Of a stretch of 64,000 nucleotides of DNA, positions 33,085-45,441 are shown piece after piece (the first letter of the stretch is position 1; each line of letters begins with the position of its first letter). The position numbers and the translations under genes were made by a program. The DNA comes from Mesotaenium endlicherianum (lineage: Eukaryota; Streptophyta; Zygnematophyceae; Zygnematales; Mesotaeniaceae): contig WELA01002202.1 of the NCBI GenBank assembly GCA_009602735.1, positions 81,586 to 145,585 of the forward strand. The letters are read 5' to 3'. The notes beneath the pieces were generated by a model that was not told the DNA's origin, did not search any database, and saw only the letters and a program-made list of their open reading frames with translations.

Positions 33085-36000
33085 TTAGGGAGGTGCCCTA
33101 GCCGCCCGAAGGTGGAACCGTTTCAACGCCTCTTTGGCATTGGTCAAATGGTGCTTAAATTCCCAAGTATCCCCAGAGGCATCGTGACCCTTCCATCAGA
33201 CCAGGTATTTCATGACATATTTAGATTATCAACGGACAGAGCGAGCTTCCAAAATCTCCTCAACCTCATACTCCTCAGGGTCGCAATCCCTGACAGCGGG
33301 GACCGGGACCTGTTAGACAGATAACCGACCAGTGAACAGGGTGTCACCCTTGATGTATGGGGAAGGAGACATTAATGACTGGATGACCCTTGTATTTCGC
33401 TGACATGTTCAGTGACCGACACGGCGCACCACAGAATATGGACGAATCCAGACCGGACCAAGCTTTTTCTTGACGACACCAGGCAGGTACAGGTGTTGAG
33501 AATGCAGTTTGACCAAATTGCCCTTTGAACATGTCAGCTCTCGACGGTGTTAATTAGCGTATTTTTGTTAATTTTCCTGGGCTTTGTGCAGGTTGTGTTG
33601 GAATTCTGACAGGGTGTCAGCAAACTCCTGAGTTAACTGGAGAGACATCGGATCGTCAATCCCCTCAGAATGAGTTAAAGAATCCCCTAGCACATCCAAT
33701 GGAGACTTAGGGACCCTACCCAGACTGACTTTGAAAAGAGTCATGCCCGTTGACGCTGCACCGCACTGTTGATCGCAAATTGAAATTGAGGCAACAGGTC
33801 ATTCCAATTATCCTGTTTTTGGTTAATATATGCTTTCAGTACCTCTTACAGAACTCGGTGAGTCCTTTCAGTCTGCCCATCATTCTGAGGGTGGTTTGCT
33901 GTGCTGAGCAGCTGTTTGACTCCCATTAACCCCATTAAAGCTCTCCAAAATTTAGAGGTAAATTTTGGGTCTTTGCCTGAGATAATATTAGAGGGTAGCC
34001 CATATTGGCATACTACATGGTTGTAGAACTGTCTCGCCGTTTTGAAGGCAGTCACTTTGACAGTGGTGGCGATAAAAATGACCATTTTTGTCAATATATC
34101 CACTACTACCAGTATAGAATCATGCCCATTGGCAGTTTTTGGTATTGTTACCACCCAATCCATGGATATTGTTTTCCAGCGTCCAGCTGAGATGGGTAGT
34201 GGTTGTAACAGCTCCTTGGGTGGTGTGTGCCTAGACTTATTTTTCAAACACTGATCACAGGACTTAACAAATTGTAGGACCTTCCGAGGTAACCCATCCC
34301 AGTGATAATGTTTTACCAATTTGCCAGCAGTTTTGGCCTGCCCCAAATGCCCACCCAGCAAACTGTCATGGCCTTGACTCAGTAAGAGTGACTTTATTTC
34401 CAAGTTATTAGAAATGACCAGCTTTAGCCTGCCCGAAGTGGTTTCAATTACCTAGATCCCTCCCTTTAGCCGATACCCGAGTGCAGTAGCTGGACAAACA
34501 CGTACCATCAGTGGCTTTGGGCTCAAATGTTGGGTCATATGGAAGGCTTTCCTAAGTTGTTCAAGGAAGGACTTAATCACATTCAGAGAAGTGAGTGCAC
34601 AAAGGACTTTACCTACCGCATGCTAACTAAAGTTCCGTTCTTGCAAGTCAGGTATTCCAGAGAGTGCATCAGTAGGATTCAACTTCCTTAATTTGTAGTC
34701 AATCTAGACTTGGAACTGCTCCAGCGTCTGACTCCAGCGATTTTCCCTCCACGACAGCTTGGACTTCTTCTGAAAGTGAGTCAGAGCTAGATGATCTGTA
34801 ATCATCTTAAAAGATTTACCATGTAAGTATGCTCTCTGCTGTTTGAGCACATGAATGATAGCAAGCAACTCTTTATCATGCACAAAATAATTTCTTTCAG
34901 CTGGGTTGAATTTCATAGAGTCGTACAGCACAAGGTGCCACTCCTGCTTTACCTTACCATCCTTTGTGGTTATGTCATCAAGCTGCAACAAAATAGCACC
35001 CATGGCAAAGTCAGAAGCATCAGTAACCACCTGCACAGGTTTGCTGGGGTCATACACAATTAAGACTAGGGCAAGACAGAGAGCATCTTTAAGGGTCTGG
35101 AAGGCAGCTTGCTGCACTTTTCCCCACACATACCCTGTGTCCTTCTTAGTAAGGTCAGTCAGTAGACTGGCCTTTGTAGAATAATTTTCAATGTATCTCC
35201 TGTAATAGTTAGCCAACCCAAGGAAGGATCTAACGTTTGAGACAGATTGTGGTACTAGCCTGTCCCTTATGGTCTGGACTTTCTCAGGATCTACGCTGAT
35301 GCCTTCTTTATTGACAACGTGGCCCCAAGAATCGAATACTTTCCTTAAAGAAATCACACTTGCTCATTTTAGCATATAACTGATTCCTTCTCAGAGAGTC
35401 TATGACTGTCTTTAAGTGTTCAGCATGCTGAGCTTCATCTTTAGAGAAGATTAAAATATCGTCCAGGAAGACTTGCACAAACTTATCCAACTAAGGCCTG
35501 AAAATGTCATTTATAGCACCCATGAAGGTTGCAGGAGCATTAGTCAGTCCAAATGGCATCACATCAAATTCAGAGTGTCCATAAGATCTATCTCACTGAA
35601 CACTTTAGCACCAGACACGGTATCAAGCAAGTCCTTGATTCTGGGGTAAAGCATACTTGTTCTTTACGGTAAATTTGTTAAGAGCTCTGTAATCCACACT
35701 CATGCGCATACTTCCATTCTTTTTCTTAACGAATAGGATGGGTGCGCCATAAGGTGATTTACTGGGGGAAATATACACATTTTTCTCCAGGTCTGCAATT
35801 TGTGTATTCAATTTTTCGCTCTCCACATAAGACAAGCCATAAGTGCATTGCCAAGGTGGTTGATTCCCAGAAATAAATCAATTCTATGATCTACTTCCCT
35901 CTTAGGGGGCACTCTTGGAAGCCCATATTAAAAAAATCAGTATATTGAGCAACAATTTTTGCAGCATTAGGATGCTCCGGAGGGCTTTCCTTTTTCTCCA

Positions 36001-36859
36001 CCACTTCTTCAGGTTGAGGAGGTACCTCTCTTAGCAGCAGACAGAACATTCTGTCTTCCTTCTGGTTCCAGCTTTCGATGAACTCCATCGCATTCAGCAA
36101 TTTGCATCCCTTTGGAAGCCTCTTCTTTTCCTTCATTTGCCATCCACACAAGACAAGAGGAAGAGCACTGGTGGGTGCCAAGTTAGTCGGCCCATCACTG
36201 GCTCCTCTCACTTTAACTGTACCTCTGCTCCAACATACTTCAGCTTGATGTCTGTTAAGCCAGGACCTGCCCAGCACGAGATCATAAAAGCCAGTGTTGA
36301 GTACCTCAAATGTAAGCGTTTCAGTTAGAACTGCAATACCAGTACCTACCTGGACCTCAATAGGCTTGGTTATAATTCCTCCCGGGATACTTGAGGCATC
36401 TCCAAGGAATATTTTTCTATTCCCTTGGGTTACAATAGGTAGCCTTAGCTGCTTAACTAAGTCCTTACGGATAAAAGTATGTGACGCCCCTCCGTCTACA
36501 AATGCCCTCACCTTCCGACCTGCAATGATACAATGCGATAGAATAGGGGAGGCTGACTTTTCCTGACTTTCGCAATGTTCACCTGACTTAGCAAATAAAT
36601 GTTGGACATCAGGTGGAAGAAGATCATCCAGAGTGTGCACTCTTTGGGGATCTATATTGTTGATGGTCTTTTTTATCTGTTGGTCAGGCATGCATAGTGA
36701 ATCCAGTTCAGCAGGACCCATAATACCTGCTACGAGGGCAGCTAGTGACGACTCACTGTCTCTAGCATCCTCACAGTCAGCAGAGTGGATTACTGACTGT
36801 TGCTGTCTTTTAAAGATTGGTCCTCTCTCTTGACCTTTGGAAGGTGCTTGACTAGACAC
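33085..36859 (-). pseudogene. pol: Pol relic of element H
   Basis: Broken into blocks: frameshift junction and protease (35891-36859, active site FVDGGAS), RT (35308-35835), RNase H (34704-35357), integrase (33846-34403) and a frayed chromodomain end near 33100-33300. The upstream open stretch KRQQQSVI confirms that pol opens in the -1 frame inside gag. Multiple stops make it non-functional. Confidence 0.9.
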
Positions 36860-37675
36860 CGCTCTCTATAGTGACCCGACTGCTGGCAATGGAAGCAAAT
36901 AAATTTTGTTGAGGCTGGTCTCGGCTTAGTCCTACCACCACCTCTTCCATAGCCACCTCGAGAGTGACCACCTCTGCCTCTAGATTGCATAGCATTATAC
37001 TCATACTCATACTCATCACCCTGATCATCCTCAGCCTGGTCTCCTGCAATTGCATTATAGGAATCGTGGGGCTTTTTGACAATCTTAGACACCAGAGCAT
37101 TACTCTAGTGCTTGTGATTGAACTGCTGCTGATCCCAAGCGTCAGCGTCCTGGATCAAGTCCCTCCTTTTCTCATATTTATTTTCAGCAAAATGACCTAA
37201 GACTTTGGATTTTGAGCCATACTTGAAGTATGCTATCCTTTAGCGCTCTGGCAAGTCTGGCTGCTTTGTCATGTTCTCTTGGAACTTTTGACCGAACTCA
37301 GCAACTTAGGTGGTCTGCTTCAGTGTTAAGGAGATCATTGCATAAATAACTTTCTCCTGATGATTGATGACATCAAACTTCTCATGCAGTTTCTCGACAA
37401 ACTCTACCCAAGTAGGGTCACCGAGTTGCTGAGCCTTACGCTCTCCTTTCCATACAGCCACCAGTCTGCTGCACTGCCTTTCGATAGAGCACCAGTGTGC
37501 CTGAACTTCTCGTAATCCTACAATTTTGAATAATTCTCCAGCCACTGCTCAACATCAGCGAGAAACTTGATCAAGAGCTACTTTTTGTTTCCCTCAGGAT
37601 CATGGTCCTCGGGAGGTTTTGGCTTAGGATTATTAGGACCTCTGCCACCACCACCAGTGGTTTGAGAACCCAGTT
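36790..37675 (-). pseudogene. gag: Gag relic of element H (C-terminal half)
   Basis: It carries the zinc knuckle CFHCQQSGHYRERC and the RG-rich region, with the frameshift heptamer still TTTAAAA. It is broken by stops in the capsid part and truncated at 37675 (within the codons for ...GSQT) by element I. Confidence 0.88.
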
Positions 37676-38172
37676 TGTAGTGATTTGACTTATATTAGTT
37701 GGCATATATTCTAATGCTTTGGAATATATTTGGAGTAGTATTGTGTGGAGTCAAGGGTGAATAGATACTCTAATGACTTGAATCATGTCCTTTGAACCTT
37801 CTAACACATTTTCGAAGTTAGAAAAGGACCTAGAAGAACTCCATGTGGCAAAAGTCAAATGTGCCATTTTTAGGTCAAAAGGACATGTGTACATTATTCT
37901 AGAAAAAGGTGGCAAGTTTTGGGATGTGTTGGGTGCCAACACATCAACATGCACCTTCCTAGAAATGACTCATGTAGCAAGTATATAAACAAGAGCTAGA
38001 ATATAGAAAGACATTGCAGAATCACTCTTGTACGTGCCAAATTCCAGAAATACATTAACTTTCAAGAAGTCATCTCCCTTTCAAGAAGCTACCACTTGTG
38101 TTCAAGGATCTTTGTCTTGAATAGATAAAGTGTTCTATTTTACTAAGTACTTTATCTATCTGTTTCACTACA
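37676..38172 (+). repeat. 5' LTR of element I
   Basis: TGTAGTGATTTGAC...TTTCACTACA, 497 bp, followed one base later by the tRNA-iMet primer site at 38174-38185. Confidence 0.92.
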
Positions 38173-38209
38173 GTGGTATCGGAGCTAGGCACTTTGGTAG
38201 CACAAGAAG

Positions 38210-39477
38210 ATGGCCGATCCTCAAGACCAACAGCAAGCTTTCGAAAGAAGTCCTTCCTCTCCAAAACACCCTCCTCCAGCGCCGATGGAAGAGCCCACTC
38301 AAGAAAATCTGCAACAACAAGAAGCACCACAATGAGGAGCACCGTCAAATCCCGTGGCAGCCGCTATAGCAAAGTTGACCCCACCACAAGGGGTTCCCGC
38401 AAATGAGTGGGCAGCCTTCCTAATGACCGTCCACAACCAAGTGGGCTTGGCCACCTATGAAGCAACCGTGCAAGCGTCAAGAGAAGCTATGGCTGCCATG
38501 GTTGCCCCTATTGCGAGCAATGCTCAAAATCCAGCCCCGGCTCAAGCGCCTCCACAAGAGCCAACGAGAGCAAGGAAACTCATCAAGCCCGGCAAACCCG
38601 ACACTTTCAACCCCGGGAAAGGTGCCAACCTGAATTTATGGCTCTACCAAGTGGAGACGTACCTCGCGTTCCTTGAAGTACCCGAGGAGGACTACGTTCC
38701 CTTTGCTGTTACCTTACTTAGAGGAGCAGCAACATCATGGTGGCGTAACTATCAAGCGGCTATATATCAAGCTATGGCGCACCCCATGCTCGGCCAAGAG
38801 CCCCCACCATCATATGCAAGATAGGCAGATTTTTGTGAGGCCCTCATGAAGCAATTCATGCCCACAATGCGGAGAAGATTGCCCGACGAAAGCTCCACCA
38901 TCTCAAGCAAATGACGTCCGTTCAAGAGTATACATCCAAATTTCACGCCCTCACTCTTGAGATCCCCAACATGTCTCTTGAGGAGAAGATTGACCGCTAC
39001 ATCTTTGGCCTCAAGCCCAAGGTGGCAAAGGAAGTGGAATTACCCGACTTGACGGACTTCTCAAAGATCATTGAAGTGGCCCAACAGGTGGATACCTTGG
39101 ATTTCAAGCACTTCGTGCCTTCATCTTCACGGGTATTGGCGACGCGGGTGTACGCAGCCCCTTCCACATTTGAATCTGGACCCACTCCCATGGAAATCGG
39201 AGTTATTAAAAGGGACCCCGCGGCTGCCTGGAAGAGTGGAAGACCCTCCAATGACACTTATGATGCAAGAAACCAGCAAGGAGTGAAAGCAAGACTCTCC
39301 CCGGCTGAAAAAGAAGCTCTCAAAAAACGGACAGCGCCGGTAGGCCAGGAGCCTACCACCCCAAGACCCACTTCACGAGAAGGCAACACGCCAAGTGAGG
39401 TGGAGATCCCCGTTGAAGACGACGTTCCAGCCCCAATGAGTTTGAGAGGTTACCTTGAGGAGAGAAGGTCCACATCT
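38210..39477 (+). pseudogene. gag: Gag of element I, disrupted
   Basis: Starts at ATG 38210 (MADPQDQQQ). An in-frame TGA at 38333 and a TAG at 38822 interrupt it, and a frameshift follows near 38870. The capsid region is clear (LNLWLYQVETYLAFL, RGAATSWWRNY, SVQEYTSKFHAL, YIFGLKPKVAKEV). I find no CCHC zinc knuckle between the capsid and the protease. A further frameshift precedes the protease. Confidence 0.8.
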
Positions 39478-42400
39478 TGGTGGATAGCGGAGCTCAAGGC
39501 AACTTCATTGCTGCAAATTTCGCCACCAAGCACGGTATNATTACTATGCCAACTCTTGACCACGACGAGGAGATTATGATGCCCGATGGATTCTCCTATA
39601 CTACCCCTTCCAAGAAGACGTACCCCTTGGCACTCTCTATCAAGTCCTTCAAGGATAGAGTAGTGTTCTCCCCCATGCAATTGGGCAAGTACGACGTCAT
39701 CCTAGGGACGCCTTGGTTGACCAAGCACAACCCCCAAGTTGATTGGAGGGACGGTACTATCAAGATCAAGAATGACATCACTTCAAGAATCTGTATTTTG
39801 CGCGCAATCCAGAATATCCAAATCCAAGACATTGAGAAGTTGGCACACGAGATACTATTGTCTTCCCTCCAACTCAAGAGACTTGTGAGGAAGGGACACG
39901 AGCTTCTTTTGGCCTTGATCACGCCAAAAGACATCAAGAAAGACAACGAGAGTCAAGAAGACAGCCCCGTTCCCAAGGAGATACAAGAAGTCTTGAAGGA
40001 CTACGAAGAAGTATTCTCCCCGGAATTGCCCAAGGGCCTACCTCCCAAAAGGTTCGTGGACCACAAGATAGAGTTGGAGCCCGGAAGCAAGCCCATCTCT
40101 CGGCCTACGTTCAAAATGTCATACACGGAGCTAGACAAAGTCAAGAAGCAAATCAAGGAGCTACTGGAGCATGGCTTNTTGGAGCATGGCTGCATTCGAC
40201 CTAGCAAGTCGCCATTTGGAGCCCCGGTTCTATTTGTCAAGAAAAAAGATGGTACCTTGAGGATGTGTGTGGACTATCGCGCCCTCAACAAGATCCCCAT
40301 CAAGAATTGATACTCGCTGCCGCGCATGGATGAGCTCATGGACCGGCTGGTTGGAGCCAAGTACTTCACGAAGGTGGACTTGAGAAGCGGCTACCACCAG
40401 ATTCGAATCGCTGAACCGGACANAATCGCTGAANTACCACCAGATTCGAATCGCTAAAACCTCACGTAGAGAAAATGGCGTCCAGGACAAGATATGGACA
40501 TTTTGAATTTATGGTCCAGCCATTTGGACTCACCAACGCGCCAGCAACTTTCATGACTATGATGAACACCATATTTCAGCCCACGTTGGACAAATTTGTG
40601 GTGGTATTCATCGATGACATCCTTCTCTACAGCAAGACCCTTGAAGAGCATGCGAGACACTTGAAAGAAGTCCTCGAAGTATTGAAGCAAAACAAGCTAT
40701 TTGCAAAGGAGTCAAAGTGCGAGTTTGCCAAACAAGAAGTGGAGTTCCTAGGTCTCCACGTGACTGCTGATGGCATCAAGATGGACCCCAAGAAGACCAC
40801 GGTGGTGGAGGAATGGCCAACCCCCACGACCAAGAAAGAACTCCAGTCATTCTTGGGATTTGCCAATTGGTACAGGAGATTCATCCAAAGCTTCTCGCAC
40901 ATAGCANTCTGACAGATCTACTCAAGGACAGGCTATATACATGGACCGAGAAAGAGGAAGAGGCATTTCAAGAGTTAAAGCGAAGATTGACCACATCCCC
41001 GGTGCTCACACTCCCAAGTCCAAACCCAGATTGGCCCTTCCACGTCATCACCGATGCATCTTCCTGTGCAATAGGAGCAATCCTGCTTCAAGACCAAGGC
41101 AAGGGACTGCAGCCCATCGCCTACGAGTCAAGAAAGCTAAATCCGGCCGAGCAAAATGATACGACCACGGAGCGAGAGGCATTGGCGATTATTCATGCCT
41201 TGAAGGTTTGGCGCTGCTACGTTGAAGGACGCAAGGTGCTGGTCACNGCGGACCACGAAGCGTTAAAGCACCTCCAGACGCAGCCGTATCTCTCAAGGAG
41301 ACAAGCAAGATGGAGCGGATACTTGCAACAATACAACATCACGATTCAGTACCAGCCCGGCAAGACAAACCCGGCTGACCCCCTCTCAAGACTGCAATTA
41401 AACGCAATGATGACATCGCTGAAGACAGATCTGGAAGCTCAATTTTCAGCCGCCTATGAAAGAGACCCTTACTACAAGAACGGAGAAGCAGCCTTGGACC
41501 CATACAAGAAGCAAGAAGGCAATTATTGGGTGAGGCAAAACACGGGCCAGAGATGTGTTCCTAATGACTTAGACCTCCGGCTCTTGCTTCTACGAGAAGC
41601 ACACGACAACCCTCTTGGAGGACACTTTGGAATCCTAAGGACCACGGGCGTTCTAGCTAGGACTTATTGTTGGCCAGGCATGTCTAAGCAAGTCAAGGAG
41701 TACTGCAGGAGCTGTGACACATGCCAAAGAATCAAGCCATCATCGCAAAAGGCGGGAGGACTCCTCCAACCACTACCAATCCCCGAAAGACAATGGACGG
41801 ACATCTCAATGGACCTTATCGTGGACTTGCCCGTGACACCTCGAGGCCATAATGCAATACTCACGGTGGTGGACAGACTTACCAAGATGGCTCATTTTAT
41901 TCCCACGACGACTAAGGCTACAGCACCACAACTTGCAAGACTCATCTTTGACAACATCTTCCGACTCCATGGACTACCATCAAGAATTGTGTCAGATAGA
42001 GATCCAAGATTCACAAGCCATTTCTGGAAAAATCTCTTCAAGAACTTGGGTACATCGCTGGATATGTCTACTGCCTACCACCCACAATCAGATGGGCAAA
42101 CCGAGCGTATGAATCGTACCCTAAAGACCTCTCTAAAGGCCTACGTGTCTACCCTCGAGCAAGACTGGGACATGTACTTGACCCCCCTCGAGTTTGCCTA
42201 CAACAACACTACGCAGGCCTCTACCCAAGAGTCCCCATTCTTCCTCAACTATGGCTTCCATCCGACCACGCCACTGAGCTTCACGGCTGGCCATGATGAA
42301 GTACCTGCAGCCACAGACTTTATGGAGACATTAGAAGCAGCCCTTACAGCAGCGAAGAAAGCTCTACAACACGCGCAAGATGCTCAAGCAAGAGTGGCAA

Positions 42401-42984
42401 ACAAATCCAGAACAGAAAGTACGTACAGAGTGGGTGACAACGTGTTACTATCATCCAAGAATATTTCCCTGAACAACAGGCCTGCCGGCAGCAAGTTCTC
42501 TCCCAAGTATGTGGGACCCTTCAAGATTATCCAGCAAGTCAACCCCGTTGCTTTCAAGCTAGAACTTCCCCAGACTATGCACATCGACCCCGTATTCCAC
42601 GCTTCCCTCTTCAAGCCATATGTGCAACCCGACAACAAGTTTCCAGGACGTGTGACAATCCCACCAGCCCCAACAATAGTGGATGATCATTTGGAGTACG
42701 AAGTGGAAGACATAGTGGCTATGAGAAATTTCAGGAGACAGCAGCAATACTTGATCAAGTGGAAAGGATATCCAGATTCGGAGAATAGTTGGGTGGCGGC
42801 GCACTACCTTGACAAAGTTCAGAGAAAGTTGAAGCGCTTCCATACCGCCAACCCCCAACTTGGACCAGCCCCAAGTCTCTCTACTAGAAGCCCGAAAACT
42901 TCAGGGAGGCAGCCTGCCACCATCAAGAAGCAGCAGAAGACCCCTTGGAGGCAGCCTGCAAGAACAAGAAAGTGGAAAAATTGA
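39477..42984 (+). pseudogene. pol: Pol of element I (protease-RT-RNase H-integrase-chromodomain), disrupted
   Basis: The protease opens at about 39480 (LVDSGAQGNF, normal DSG). RT follows ([18 protein letters not shown] at about 40609-40620) but has a stop at about 40308-40310 and single Ns at 40178, 40423, 40434 and 40907 where bases are missing or repeated. From 40910 to 42984 the frame is open: RNase H (VITDASSCAIGAI), integrase (HDNPLGGH ... CDTCQ; MDL, SDRD, TERM) and chromodomain (YEVEDIVAM ... LIKWKGYPDSE). The RT damage coincides with assembly joins, so a real copy may be intact. Confidence 0.88.
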
Positions 42985-43762
42985 CATTAGACACTCTTCT
43001 CTTCTCGCAGTTTCNGTCTCTTCTCGCAGTTTCTAGACAGAAAACTAAAATTGCTACTGGTAATAAGTCTCTGCATAATAAATTTTGGAAATTTATCTCG
43101 CTGTAGTCCATGAGTAGCCGGTCATTTAGAGTCCAAGTTTGCTCAATTTGGAGCACTGGTGAGAGAGATATGATGCTCTAAGTAGCAGGAGGTCAGGCTG
43201 CAGGTATTATTAGGGCAGAATATGCCTTCTGACATTGTGCCCTCCCCTGAACTTGGAATGCTTTGAAACTCAGGACTCTGGTAGAACATCTTACAACGCC
43301 CATTTTGAGACTTATTTTGCAGAAGTGTAGAAGGACTTATGATTTTCAGAAGGTTCTGCACAGACTTGGAGGAGTGCCTACTCTCTCAGCTCTCAACGAC
43401 ACTCCAGAAATTAGAATGCTCTCAAATTTGGTGACCCGGTAGAGTTCTCCGACGCAATCCGTCTGGCACTAAAATTTTAGATTTGGAGCATTTTTGTGGC
43501 CGCTATGAGATTTTAAATTCGTGGCAGATTTTGGGCCAACTTGTACAATTTTCTTCATCATCAAGGAGTAGGCTAGCCAATAAGGTCACACCACCTACGA
43601 CCTTGCCTAACCTACCTTACATGTGTAGCACCTGACTTGGCGCCTTTGACTATTTCTCTTCACATGTGTGGCATTTGACTTGAAACTGTTGACTAGTCTG
43701 CTCCACATGTGTAAGACCTGACTTGACGCGCCGAGACGTCGCTTTTTTCATCGGGGGGGTGA
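42985..43762 (+). other. 3' untranslated part of element I
   Basis: About 780 bp between the pol stop and the 3' LTR. It holds an N at 43015 between two copies of a CTCTTCTCGCAGTTTC string (an unmerged join), otherwise only short frames, then the purine tract at 43751-43762. No ORF3 homologue is present in this family. Confidence 0.65.
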
Positions 43763-44254
43763 TGTAGTGATTTGAGTTATAATATATTAGTTTGCATGTA
43801 TTTTAATGCTTTTGAATATATTGGAGTAGTATTGTGTGGAGTCAAGTGTGAATAGGTACTCTAGTAACTTGGTTCATGTCCTTTGAACCTTCTAAGGCAT
43901 TTTCGAAGTTTGAGGAAGGACCTAGAAGAACTCCATGTGGCAAAAGTCAAATGTGCCAATGTTAGGTCAAAAGGACATGTGTACATTATTCTAGAAAGAG
44001 GTGGCAAGTTTTGGGATGTGTTAAGTGCCAACACATCAACATACACCTTCCTAGAAATTACTTATGTAGCAAGTATATAAAGAAGAGCTAGAACATAGAA
44101 AGAATCACTCTTGTACTTGCCAAATTCCAGAAATATATTAACTATCAAGAAGCCATCTCTCTTTCAAGAAGTTACCACTTGTGTTCAAAGATCCTTGTCT
44201 TGAATAAATCAAGTGTTCTATTTTACTAAGTACTTTATCTATCTGTCTCACTAC
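43763..44254 (+). repeat. 3' LTR of element I
   Basis: Starts TGTAGTGATTTGAG and ends TCTCACTAC, lacking the expected final A. The next bases (TGGTGGGTCC) belong to relic J. From 43894 onward this LTR is also the left part of the large duplication. Confidence 0.85.
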
Positions 44255-44255
44255 T

Positions 44256-44980
44256 GGTGGGTCCACATGCATACCGATGTCACGCGCTGGGTCAGCTAGT
44301 GTGCTACCTTCGATCGCTTCCGCGCAAGTTTTACAGCGTGAGAGGTACACCTTAACCCGCTTCCCATTCAAGGCCTCTTCTACCGCTCGCCCTCAAACCT
44401 AGCAGGCGAACTGCCCCTCTCAGGGCGTTGCCAGCTCTACGTGCTTGTTATGATAGAAGGTAGGGGCACCAGCTCGACCCATGTAGAAAAATGCTCTAAG
44501 TCTAGCTCCCTCATCGCGTCCATTTTCTTAGACCATGTTCTTGTACGCTTTGGCGCCTGTGCGGAGGTCCTCACCGTTCAAGGCACTGAGTTTTAGGGTG
44601 CCTTTCAGGCCCTTTTAGTCCGCTCCTGCGTCAATCACCGCCTCCCCTTTCGCGATCACCCTCAAGCTGACGGCTTGGCGGAACGCATGGTCCAGACCGT
44701 TTAGCGGGGACTGCGCAAACACAGCCTTACGCATACCGTCTCAGACTAGGACCTTGCTCTGCCTTGGCTGTAGATAGCAAAGACTTCACACCCTCTTTCA
44801 TTCGTGTCAAGCCTTACTTACACGAGTTTACCGACAGGACCTAGCCATAAGGATAGGCTGTGTCATTGCTACATATCCTGAGGCGTTCGATACGAAAAAG
44901 TGGTATTTTTGTCCAAATTGGCAGAATCTGTACATCTCTGTTCAGTTTGCACAAAACGATGGTTAATTTGGTATAGCTCC
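44256..44980 (+). pseudogene. Integrase relic J (D lineage), copy 1
   Basis: The plus-strand translation gives VHLNPLPIQGLF, FRDHPQADGLAERMVQTV and DLALPWL with several stops, mainly TAG at former Gln, Lys or Trp codons. It matches the integrase of D and E. It abuts the 3' LTR of element I without a target duplication. Confidence 0.75.
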
Positions 44981-45132
44981 GCAAATCGATGGTAAACACG
45001 TATTTACCCTGAATTATCCGTTTGTTGAAACAAGAAGTTGCGGCTTATTGGCGCCCGTGTATGCGGCGCTGCGTGTGGCGCTTGCAAGGCAGTTGCAAAG
45101 CATTCTAGAATGGTAATAACACGTGGTTTCGA

Positions 45133-45441
45133 ATGGACGCGTTTACACATGAAACTCCTAATATTCAAAAAGAAGCAATGTCGGAGTTCGCATGCAGCCA
45201 CGCTCCACCACTGATTGTGTTTGGGACCAATACCTACTACCATGGGGTACAACCAACATATGTACCTTTTATTCCTGATTTCCAATTGATTCAAGGACGG
45301 TCATACGTGGAAGACGCATCCAAAGCTTTCGATGGTGAATCGTTGCTGGTCATGCAGCATTTGGAAAGCGCTAGAGTATATGAATATACAAAAAGGGCGG
45401 CAGGTATGATGTTTCTCGTGTCGGTGGTGGGCTATAGTTAG
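45133..45441 (+). CDS. Unrecognised 102-aa ORF, copy 1
   Basis: Not recognised. ATG (MDAFTHETP) to TAG. Its composition is protein-like, with a possible hydrophobic end (GMMFLVSVVGYS). A GCAG|GTATGA at about 45400 could be a 5' splice site, so it may be the first exon of a gene. It is upstream of, and on the same strand as, the kinase. It recurs unchanged at 53630-53938. Confidence 0.3.
   Translation: MDAFTHETPNIQKEAMSEFACSHAPPLIVFGTNTYYHGVQPTYVPFIPDFQLIQGRSYVEDASKAFDGESLLVMQHLESARVYEYTKRAAGMMFLVSVVGYS

Larger units (their letters stand above)
30079..37675 (-). mobile_element. Decayed A-family element H, interrupted by element I
   Basis: Minus-strand relic, from the right: gag (from 37675), pol, spacer with internal purine tract, ORF3 with its RS tail, terminal purine tract and 3' LTR (30079-30797). 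Many stops and indels disrupt it. Element I cuts its gag at 37675/37676. The rest of gag and the 5' LTR do not reappear beyond element I, so that junction is rearranged or misassembled. Confidence 0.88.
37676..44254 (+). mobile_element. Chromovirus element I (second Ty3/gypsy family)
   Basis: 5' LTR 37676-38172 (497 bp), primer site TGGTATCGGAGC (38174-38185), gag, protease, RT, RNase H, integrase, chromodomain, purine-rich TCGGGGGGGTGA (about 43751-43762) and 3' LTR from 43763. The left flank is CAGTT inside H gag. The right flank after the 3' LTR is not CAGTT and not H sequence. The 3' LTR resembles the solo LTR at 28247 more than its own 5' LTR. Several single Ns, some between repeated flanks, mark unresolved joins. 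It may be a composite of several genomic copies. Confidence 0.88.
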
